Below, piece by piece: positions 43,224 to 49,443 of a stretch of 49,443 nucleotides of DNA; position 1 is the stretch's first letter; every line of letters starts with the position of its first letter. The translations under genes and the position numbers were made by a program. The notes beneath the pieces are model-generated. The model made no database searches and was not told the DNA's origin. It saw nothing but the letters and a program-made list of their open reading frames with translations. This DNA is from Deltaproteobacteria bacterium (GTDB lineage Bacteria; Desulfobacterota; Syntrophia; Syntrophales; JAFGHS01): NCBI GenBank assembly GCA_016928025.1, contig JAFGLN010000024.1, positions 1 to 49,443 of the forward strand, written 5' to 3'.

Positions 43224-44185
43224 ACAGATGTCGTCAAAAAGATATGTAGTTCATCAAGAATAGCGTCTTTGTTTTGCATCTTGCTCAGGGCGTTTCTCAA
43301 ACGGGCACCCCCGCGCAGGCCTTTCGTATACCAGAGGATGTGCTTGCGAAAGGTCTTCATCCCCATTTGTCCGCCGGCATAGGCGATTTCCATCTCCAGA
43401 TGGCGTCTGATCAACTGTTCCCTTTCGGCAATTGAAGGTAACGGTGGAGCCGAAAGGCCCTCAAACAGAGCGGTCACACCACGAAAAATCATCGGGTTGC
43501 CCAAAGCGCCCCGGCCGATCATGACGGCGTCGCATCCGGTGGTTTCCCGCATTCTGACAGCGTCTTCGGGCGTTACAATGTCACCGTTCCCAATCACCGG
43601 AACTCGAACCGACTTTTTGACCGCCTTAATGACCTGCCAATCCGCCCGTCCGCCTAATCCCTGCCTGGCCGTCCGCGGATGCACGGTCACAGCGTCGCAG
43701 CCGCAATCCTCCGCCAGGCGGGCTAGTTCTGGCGCATTGATATTATCCCGGTCCCATCCCGAACGGATCTTAAGGGTCAACGGCAGCGAAACCGCATTGC
43801 GAACAGCCTTAAGGATCATTTGCGCCTGCAGCGGATTTTTCATCAGGGCCGCCCCGGCCCCGGTTTTTAAAACTTTTTTAACGGGACAGCCCATGTTGAC
43901 GTCGATGAGGTCCGCCCCCCGGTCGGCAACCATCCGTGCCGCATCAGCGCAAACAGCGGCATCGCATCCGAATAGCTGCACGCCCAGAGGGCTGTCGGCG
44001 GCCGATGTGTCCAGATAGCGGAAGGTCTTATCCGCCCCGCGGACCAGGCCGTTGACGCTGACCATTTCCGTAAAGGCCAGAGCGCAGCCGAATTCCCTGG
44101 CAATGACCCGGAAAGGCAGATTGGTGACCCCTGCCATGGGCGCCAGAACGGTGTCGTTTTTTAATGAGATGTTACCGATTTTCAT
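43220..44185 (-). CDS. dusB: tRNA-dihydrouridine synthase (DusB type)
   Basis: 321 residues. FMN-binding barrel start VLAPMAGVTNLPFRV, catalytic Cys100 in VNMGCPVKK, HPRTARQG near 168, and the GNGDI and GRGALGNP phosphate-binding motifs. It reduces uridine to dihydrouridine in tRNA. Gap of only 24 nt to the upstream nucleotidyltransferase gene, so they are cotranscribed. Confidence 0.95.
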   Translation of the reverse strand: MKIGNISLKNDTVLAPMAGVTNLPFRVIAREFGCALAFTEMVSVNGLVRGADKTFRYLDTSAADSPLGVQLFGCDAAVCADAARMVADRGADLIDVNMGCPVKKVLKTGAGAALMKNPLQAQMILKAVRNAVSLPLTLKIRSGWDRDNINAPELARLAEDCGCDAVTVHPRTARQGLGGRADWQVIKAVKKSVRVPVIGNGDIVTPEDAVRMRETTGCDAVMIGRGALGNPMIFRGVTALFEGLSAPPLPSIAEREQLIRRHLEMEIAYAGGQMGMKTFRKHILWYTKGLRGGARLRNALSKMQNKDAILDELHIFLTTSV

Positions 44186-44209
44186 GGATAAAGACGTCCG
44201 CGGAATGTT

Positions 44210-44959
44210 TTATGTCCGGATTTTTTGATAGGTAACCGCCTTATGAAGGTCTTCCGGGGTATTAATGCCCATGACTTCAATGGGTTCCACGGCAAGGAAG
44301 GATTGAACCTTCAGCCGCTTTTGAATAGCGATCTCGATAATATCGGTCAGATAATATTCCTTTTGAACATTGGTATTCCCGATTTGGGAAACGGCGTCAA
44401 AAAGCGTGTTACATTCGACGCAGTAAATCCCCGTATTGATTTCACCGATTTTTTTCTCTTCTTCCGTGGCATCCTTGGCCTCGACGATCCGGCAAATCGC
44501 TCCGGAGGCGTCTTTGACGATCCGTCCGTAGCTGCCGGGATCCTGCAGAACAACGGTCATGACCGTTATGTGGGCTTTTTCCCGCCGGTGGGTTTCGATC
44601 AACGCCTGGGTCGTCGCCAGGGAAAGCAGCGGAACATCGCCGCACAGAATCAGGATGGTTCCTTCATAGCCGTCAAAAATATCACGGGCCTGCATGACGG
44701 CATGGCCCGTTCCCAACAGCTCCCGCTGCTCCACAAAGATGACAGCCCGATCCTTGACGACCCGCCGGACCGCGTCCGCCTGATGACCGATGACGGCGCA
44801 AATTTTTTCCGAACCGATCTGATGGGCCAAATCGATGGAATAACTGATCAGGGGACGCCCACCCAATTGATGCAGCACCTTGGCCAGATCAGACTTCATC
44901 CTGGTACCTTTGCCGGCGGCAAGTATGATGGTGCTCAAAGCGTTCGCTTGGCCGATCAT
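44210..44959 (-). CDS. GlmU-type nucleotidyltransferase, uridyltransferase domain only
   Basis: 249 residues. The NTP motif LAAGKGTRMKSDLAKVLHQL (~13-32), GTGHAV and the CGDVPL site are as in GlmU. The protein ends where the left-handed beta-helix acetyltransferase domain of GlmU would begin, so it makes UDP-sugar only, unless another gene supplies the acetyltransferase. SD GGAGG upstream, followed by dusB. Confidence 0.88.
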   Translation of the reverse strand: MIGQANALSTIILAAGKGTRMKSDLAKVLHQLGGRPLISYSIDLAHQIGSEKICAVIGHQADAVRRVVKDRAVIFVEQRELLGTGHAVMQARDIFDGYEGTILILCGDVPLLSLATTQALIETHRREKAHITVMTVVLQDPGSYGRIVKDASGAICRIVEAKDATEEEKKIGEINTGIYCVECNTLFDAVSQIGNTNVQKEYYLTDIIEIAIQKRLKVQSFLAVEPIEVMGINTPEDLHKAVTYQKIRT

Positions 44960-45090
44960 CCTCCATCACCTCCACGGGGTCATTTTTTTCCTGCCGGGAC
45001 GTTATAGCGGAATGGTCCATCCTTTGCAAGTCATTTATATCACTGTGTTCCCGGCAACATGGACGGGGCGCGGGACTTTTAAATAATTAC

Positions 45091-45119
45091 TTGAACTTGC
45101 TTCAGAAAGATTATATACA
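45091..45119 (+). promoter_or_regulatory. Sigma-70-type promoter of fdhE
   Basis: TTGAAC (45091-45096), 17-nt spacer, TATACA (45114-45119). Leader of about 27 nt to the ATG at 45154, with SD AAGGAG. Confidence 0.55.
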
Positions 45120-45153
45120 GCGGGCGAACATCTTGTGACAAAAAGGAGTATGA

Positions 45154-45987
45154 ATGGCAAAATTATTGACGGACACCTTAAAAACCATTGAACAATATAA
45201 AAGCTCGAATCCCCATTATACGGAGCTCCTTGATATTCTGGAAGACATCTTGATCCTGCGGGAGGAATACCAGCGAAAAATAACGGATGATGCCTTTCCG
45301 ATCGACGAAAAGCTCATTGACAAAAAAATCAGCGGGGGCTTGCCTCTGGTTGATTTTTCGGCCGGCAACTTCGATCTGACAGAGTCCAAGCGCTACTTCA
45401 TGGACCTTCTAAAGATTGCGGAGAAAAGGTTTCCCGAGGAATCGCAGGACATTATCAAGAAGATTAAGGACGGGACCATCGATATCGAAAAACTGATCCT
45501 GAGTTCCGTCACCCTCTTTGAAGAGGATGAGGAAATAGATGAAACGGAAGAGTATCTGCTGGATGTCGTCGATTTGTTCGCCGAGGAGAGCCTGCGGCCG
45601 GGTCTGGAGAAGGTAGCGGAAAAATACGGTGATCTCATATCCAAATTGGGCTGGGCCGAAGGATATTGTCCCATATGCGGCAAGGAACCCAAAATCGGTG
45701 AAATCAAGGAAGAAGACGGCAAACGGTATTTGTTCTGCAATCAGTGCGGTTTCGAGTGGCATTTCCGGCGCATCAAATGTCCCTTTTGCGGTAATGAAGA
45801 ACAGCAGTCTCTCGCTTATTTTACCGTCGAAACGGACGAACGCTACCGGGTGGATGTCTGCAATGAGTGCAAGAGATACATAAAGATCGTGGATTTTCGC
45901 AAAACCAAGGAACAGGCCAATCTCGACGTGGAAGACATCGCCACGCTGCATCTCGATATGCTGGCCAACGAGGAAGGATACGACTAA
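45154..45987 (+). CDS. fdhE: Formate dehydrogenase accessory protein FdhE
   Basis: 277 residues. The C-terminal half holds the FdhE rubredoxin-type Cys pairs: GYCPICGKEPKIGEI, FCNQCGFEW, CPFCGNEE and VCNECKRY. FdhE is needed for activity of formate dehydrogenases, enzymes that often carry selenocysteine; this matches the presence of a likely selenoprotein at 4589, implying SelA-D elsewhere in the genome. Start ATG with SD AAGGAG, followed by nth after 15 nt. Confidence 0.92.
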   Translation: MAKLLTDTLKTIEQYKSSNPHYTELLDILEDILILREEYQRKITDDAFPIDEKLIDKKISGGLPLVDFSAGNFDLTESKRYFMDLLKIAEKRFPEESQDIIKKIKDGTIDIEKLILSSVTLFEEDEEIDETEEYLLDVVDLFAEESLRPGLEKVAEKYGDLISKLGWAEGYCPICGKEPKIGEIKEEDGKRYLFCNQCGFEWHFRRIKCPFCGNEEQQSLAYFTVETDERYRVDVCNECKRYIKIVDFRKTKEQANLDVEDIATLHLDMLANEEGYD

Positions 45988-46002
45988 GACGGGTACGGCG
46001 CC

Positions 46003-46659
46003 ATGAACGACCGACAAATGAGCGCCGTTATCGAGGCGTTGACGGACGAGTTGGAAAGCCTCGGCCTCCCGATCGTTTCCAGGTACGCAGAGGATCAGCG
46101 TGGTCCTTTTGCCATTTTGATCTCCACGATCCTGAGCTTGAGGACCAAGGATGAGGTCACGGCGGCCGCTGCTGAGAGATTGTTAAGCGGGGCGGCGACA
46201 CCGGAAGCCATGCTGAAGCTCCCGGCGGAAGACATCAGCCGGCTGATATACCCTGTCGGTTTTTACAGAAACAAGGCCAAGACCATTCGGGAAATCTGTC
46301 AGACCTTGATCGACCGTTTCGATTCCAAAGTTCCCGATACCATCGAAGCACTGCTCACACTTAAGGGTGTCGGCCGCAAAACGGCCAATCTGGTCGTCTC
46401 TCTGGGGTATCAAAAAGACGGTATTTGCGTCGATACACACGTTCACCGGATAACAAACCGTCTCGGCTACATCAAAACCAAAACGCCGGAACAGACGGAA
46501 TACGCGCTCCGAGACAAACTTCCGCGTAAATACTGGTCCGTCTATAACACCCTGATGGTGGCTTTCGGCAAACGCATATGCCTTCCCGTCTCACCGTTGT
46601 GCAGCCGATGCCCGATTTCCGAATGCTGCGCCAGGATAAATGTTGTCAAAAGCCGATAA
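46003..46659 (+). CDS. nth: Endonuclease III
   Basis: 218 residues. HhH motif [11 protein letters not shown] with catalytic Lys126, catalytic Asp144 in CVDTHVHR, and the C-terminal iron-sulfur cluster C-x6-C-x2-C-x5-C in the [17 protein letters not shown] segment. Removes oxidised pyrimidines from DNA. Coupled behind fdhE. Confidence 0.95.
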   Translation: MNDRQMSAVIEALTDELESLGLPIVSRYAEDQRGPFAILISTILSLRTKDEVTAAAAERLLSGAATPEAMLKLPAEDISRLIYPVGFYRNKAKTIREICQTLIDRFDSKVPDTIEALLTLKGVGRKTANLVVSLGYQKDGICVDTHVHRITNRLGYIKTKTPEQTEYALRDKLPRKYWSVYNTLMVAFGKRICLPVSPLCSRCPISECCARINVVKSR

Positions 46660-46786
46660 ATAAACAATTTTCGATTATTGCCGTCATGAAGGAAAGAAAA
46701 AGTCATTGATTAAAAGCAGCGTTTTGGATATGATCCACGCGCTGTTTAAAAGTGACATTACATTTACATAGAAAAAGGAGGCTCAT

Positions 46787-47794
46787 ATGATTCGCCTTGG
46801 CATTAATGGATTCGGACGGATCGGCAGACAGTTGTTGAAAGCCATCATGGACAGATACCCGGACAATCTTCAAGTAGTGGCCGTCAATGACGTCGTCGAT
46901 GCGGAAACCAACGCGCATCTTTTCAGATACGACTCAACCTATGGCCGTTATCCCGGAAAAGTTACAGTCAAAAAGAATGCTTTTGTGATTGACGGAAAAA
47001 CGGTAAAAAGCTTCGCGGAGCGGGACCCGGCCGCGATCCCCTGGGCCGGCGAGGGTGTCGACATCGTCATCGAGAGTACCGGTCTGTTTACGGAAGGGCC
47101 GAAAGCCGCCGCCCATCTGAAAGCGGGAGCCAAAAAGGTTATTATTTCCGCGCCGGCGAAGGGCGAAGATCTCACCGTCGTGATGGGCGTCAACCATAAA
47201 GACTACAAACCGTCCAAGCATCACATCATTTCAAACGCTTCGTGTACGACAAACTGTCTGGCGCCGCCCGCCATGGTCATCCATAAGACCTTCGGCATCG
47301 AGAAGGGCATGATGACGACGATCCATGCCTATACAAACGACCAGCGCATCCTGGATCTTACCCATAAAGACCTGCGACGCGCCCGCGCCGCCGGCTTGAA
47401 CATCATCCCGACGACCACGGGAGCGGCCCGCGCCCTGGCTTTGGTTATCCCCGACCTCAAGGGACGCTTTGACGGGTATTCCCTGCGGGTTCCGACCCCG
47501 ACGGTTTCCGTCGTCGACTTTGTCGCCGAATTGAAGAAGAAAACCACCACGGAAGAGTTGCACAAGGTGTTAAAAGACGCCGCCAAGAAACCGTTGAAAG
47601 GCATCATGGCCTGTGAGGAAGCGGATCTCGTGTCCACGGACTATAGGGGCGACGCCCACTCCTCCATCATCGATCTGCCGTTTACGCAGGTTCTGCGGGA
47701 CAACATGGTGAAGGTCGTTGCCTGGTACGACAACGAGTGGGGCTATTCATGCCGCGTCGCCGACCTGGCCAACTTCATCGGCCAGAAGATGTAA
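46787..47794 (+). CDS. gapA: Glyceraldehyde-3-phosphate dehydrogenase
   Basis: 335 residues. NAD motif [13 protein letters not shown] at the N-terminus, catalytic Cys153 in [12 protein letters not shown], and the end [15 protein letters not shown]. Interconverts glyceraldehyde-3-phosphate and 1,3-bisphosphoglycerate. Asp at the second beta strand ([10 protein letters not shown]) supports NAD. tpiA follows after 167 bp, but no pgk lies between, which is where it usually sits. SD AAAAGGAGG. Confidence 0.96.
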   Translation: MIRLGINGFGRIGRQLLKAIMDRYPDNLQVVAVNDVVDAETNAHLFRYDSTYGRYPGKVTVKKNAFVIDGKTVKSFAERDPAAIPWAGEGVDIVIESTGLFTEGPKAAAHLKAGAKKVIISAPAKGEDLTVVMGVNHKDYKPSKHHIISNASCTTNCLAPPAMVIHKTFGIEKGMMTTIHAYTNDQRILDLTHKDLRRARAAGLNIIPTTTGAARALALVIPDLKGRFDGYSLRVPTPTVSVVDFVAELKKKTTTEELHKVLKDAAKKPLKGIMACEEADLVSTDYRGDAHSSIIDLPFTQVLRDNMVKVVAWYDNEWGYSCRVADLANFIGQKM

Positions 47795-47826
47795 AGGGCT
47801 AAATGCCTAAACTGCAGAATGATTAA

Positions 47827-47946
47827 GGCTTTGTAAAAAGATTCGCAGGCAAGGCGCGCAAGTCGCAAGGAATGAGGTGTACCTTTTCGTACGCCGTAAC
47901 GACGAGGGACGACGCGTAACACAGCATCCGGACTTTTTACGAAGTC
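47827..47946. repeat. Dispersed-type intergenic repeat between gapA and tpiA
   Basis: 120 bp with terminal inverted repeats (GGCTTTGTAAAAAG at the left, CTTTTTACGAAGTC at the right) and internal stems such as GGTGTAC/GTACGCC. GC-rich core. The form is that of REP/MITE-like repeats scattered in Desulfobacterota genomes. A half-copy of the end, CGGACTCGTAAAAAATC, may occur at 48719-48735. Confidence 0.6.
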
Positions 47947-47961
47947 GCATCGGAGAGAAAA

Positions 47962-48714
47962 ATGATTAGACCATTCATTGCCGCCAACTGGAAAATGTAT
48001 AAAACGGTCGGTGAAGCCGTTGAGTTCGTCAAACAATTGCGGAGTCTACTGGAAAATTCTTCGGACAGGGACGTGGTCATCGCGCCGCCTTTTACCGCCC
48101 TGCAGGCCGTCGGAGCGGCACTCAAAGGATCGGATATTCAGTTATCCGCCCAAAATCTTCATCCTGAAGAACAGGGAGCTTTTACGGGGGAAATATCCGC
48201 CGGTATGCTCCTCGATGTCGGCTGCCGGTATGTTATCATCGGCCATTCGGAACGCCGTCATATTTTCGGCGAAGAAGACGAATTCATTAACAAAAAAGTC
48301 CAGACCGCTCTTCAGCACGGCTTAAAACCGATTTTCTGCATCGGCGAAACACTGGAAGAAAGAGAATCGGGGATCACCTTTGACATTCTTCAGCGCCAGA
48401 TCGGAGAAGGCTTGAATAATGTTTCGACTGATGATATAGGGTCTGTCACCATCGCCTATGAACCCGTCTGGGCCATCGGTACGGGGAAAACGGCCACGCC
48501 GAAAGAGGCGCAGGACGCCCAAAAATTTATCCGGGCGTGCGTTGAAATGTTTTATGACCCCGAAACGGCCCAAAAGGCCGTCATTATTTACGGCGGCAGT
48601 GTAAAACCCGACAACATCGGCGAATTGATGGCCCAACCGGACGTCAACGGCGCACTCGTGGGGGGGGCAAGTCTGGACAGCGGGTCGTTCGCAAAAATTG
48701 TAAACTATAAATAA
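47962..48714 (+). CDS. tpiA: Triose-phosphate isomerase
   Basis: 250 residues. Lys11 in ANWKMYK, His95 in GHSERR and Glu167 in [14 protein letters not shown], and the phosphate motif YGGSVKPDN. Interconverts DHAP and G3P. SD GGAGAG directly upstream. Follows gapA and a repeat element, and precedes secG. Confidence 0.96.
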   Translation: MIRPFIAANWKMYKTVGEAVEFVKQLRSLLENSSDRDVVIAPPFTALQAVGAALKGSDIQLSAQNLHPEEQGAFTGEISAGMLLDVGCRYVIIGHSERRHIFGEEDEFINKKVQTALQHGLKPIFCIGETLEERESGITFDILQRQIGEGLNNVSTDDIGSVTIAYEPVWAIGTGKTATPKEAQDAQKFIRACVEMFYDPETAQKAVIIYGGSVKPDNIGELMAQPDVNGALVGGASLDSGSFAKIVNYK

Positions 48715-48740
48715 TAACGGACTCGTAAAAAATCGAAAAT

Positions 48741-48779
48741 CACCCTCTCCCTTGAGGGGAGAGGGCTGGGGTGAGGGTG
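48741..48779. repeat. CCCTCTCCC/GGGAGAGGG hairpin repeat
   Basis: Stem CCCTCTCCC (48743-48751) with GGGAGAGGG (48757-48765), and a longer outer pair CACCCTC (48741-48747) with GAGGGTG (48773-48779), which excludes the first. This is a widespread dispersed intergenic repeat type. It lies between tpiA and secG; a second GC-rich block, CCTCCCACCGGGGGAGG, follows near 48828-48844. Confidence 0.6.
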
Positions 48780-48897
48780 AGAAATAACGTCATTGTAAGT
48801 GATTATACCCCCCCTCCCCTTCATCGCCTCCCACCGGGGGAGGGGAATATGGTTTTTTATAGAACCATCCATAGTAAATTAGAAAAGGAGCTTCACT

Positions 48898-49263
48898 GTG
48901 CAGGCTTTTATGACAATTGTCCACATCCTGGCGTGCTTCATCCTGGTCCTGGTGGTCTTGCTGCAGGCCGGCAAAGGCGCCAACATGGGCGCCGTCTTCG
49001 GCGGTTCGAGCCAGACCTTATTCGGAAGCAGCGGTCCCGGCACTTTTTTGGGAAAGATGACCACGGCGGTGGCGATTATTTTTATGTTGACGTCCTTGGG
49101 ACTTTCTTATTCATCGTCTCATCGGGGCAGTTCGATCATTGACAGCACGCCCATGCCGGCGGCACAAATGCCGGCCGTACCGACCCAGGAGGCACCGGCA
49201 ATGCCGGCCGCTCCTGAAAAACCGGCGGAAGCGCCTGCCGCACCGGCAGCACCGGCGAAGTAG
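48898..49263 (+). CDS. secG: Preprotein translocase subunit SecG
   Basis: 121 residues from GTG (SD AAAAGGAG). Two transmembrane segments (IVHILACFILVLVVLLQ and TTAVAIIFMLTSLGL) with the conserved GKGANMGAVFGGSSQTLFG loop. The tail is extended and Pro/Ala-rich. Part of the SecYEG channel. Follows tpiA, as in many bacteria, and precedes tRNA-Leu. Confidence 0.93.
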   Translation: MQAFMTIVHILACFILVLVVLLQAGKGANMGAVFGGSSQTLFGSSGPGTFLGKMTTAVAIIFMLTSLGLSYSSSHRGSSIIDSTPMPAAQMPAVPTQEAPAMPAAPEKPAEAPAAPAAPAK

Positions 49264-49356
49264 GTTTGTTGCGTGTAAGGAGAAGTGAAACCATATTTTA
49301 GGATGATCTTTCAGGTAAAGCAGTTATTTGATCATTGAAAAAACGATTCGCATATT

Positions 49357-49443
49357 GCCGAAGTGGTGGAATCTGGTAGACACGCTATCTTGAGGGGGTA
49401 GTGGGTTACGCCCGTCCGGGTTCAAGTCCCGGCTTCGGCACCA
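49357..49443 (+). tRNA. tRNA-Leu (anticodon GAG)
   Basis: 87 nt including the encoded CCA, ending exactly at the window end. Acceptor GCCGAAG/CTTCGGC pairs. Anticodon stem CTATC/GGTAG encloses loop TTGAGGG, so the anticodon is GAG (49392-49394). The long variable arm and T loop GGTTCAAG are typical for tRNA-Leu. Confidence 0.95.

Overview
The window looks like a chromosomal segment from an anaerobic deltaproteobacterium (Desulfobacterota), possibly a Syntrophales-like syntroph. This is inferred from gene content: several CoA-thioester enzymes, stand-alone NDP-forming acyl-CoA synthetase-type proteins, a [4Fe-4S] protein, FdhE, PEP-CTERM surface proteins with sigma-54 promoters, and a probable selenocysteine protein. 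No 16S gene is present, so the assignment is not proven. There is no sign of a prophage, complete insertion sequence or CRISPR array.

Layout. 1-6.8 kb: the 3' part of a giant PEP-CTERM surface protein with nine repeats of about 120 residues; then a small ArsC/Spx-like gene with an in-frame TGA at its first redox position followed by a SECIS-like hairpin; then an AT-rich regulatory region and a second PEP-CTERM gene. 7-11.3 kb (minus strand): two acyl-CoA synthetase-like proteins around a winged-helix ferredoxin. 11.4-18.7 kb: YjbQ, an SDR dehydrogenase, an SPFH/zinc-ribbon pair, small regulators, an MFS carrier and a VOC protein. 19.1-20.0 kb: a third PEP-CTERM gene with its own sigma-54 promoter. 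20.2-24.7 kb (minus): a thiolase, DUF35, acyl-CoA dehydrogenase and acyl-CoA ligase operon with a palindromic operator at its promoter. 25-27.7 kb: a histidine-kinase-like protein lacking its phosphoacceptor His, and a lipoprotein. 28-29.7 kb (minus): enoyl-CoA hydratase and a FabK/nitronate-monooxygenase-like flavoprotein. 30.2-33.8 kb: five exported proteins, including a periplasmic glutaredoxin and an exported protein-isoaspartate methyltransferase. 34-41.6 kb: REC-REC-HD-GYP, a GNAT, a sirtuin, ADP-ribosylglycohydrolase, SRAP and several small proteins. 41.8-49.4 kb: a third acyl-CoA synthetase paralogue, DusB, a GlmU-type nucleotidyltransferase, FdhE, Nth, GapA, TpiA, SecG and tRNA-Leu(GAG).

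The strongest unusual signals are two. First, the UGA-containing ArsC-like gene: the TGA sits exactly at the first residue of the CxxC motif, a 7-bp hairpin with a G at loop position 2 lies 22 nt downstream, and the gene has its own good sigma-70 promoter and SD. Second, a 17-bp motif (TGTCGRA-N5-TTACA) occurs five times, always in the same orientation, upstream of the sigma-54 promoters of two PEP-CTERM genes; it is a candidate enhancer site for the activator of the PEP-CTERM regulon. Also notable are an acyl-CoA dehydrogenase with Asp in place of the usual catalytic Glu, and the His-less kinase.

The metabolic genes fit oxidation or synthesis of acyl- or alicyclic-CoA compounds: ligase, acyl-CoA dehydrogenase, hydratase, SDR and thiolase are all present, with ferredoxin and formate dehydrogenase maturation for electron disposal. 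All functions are read from sequence motifs; no database search was run.
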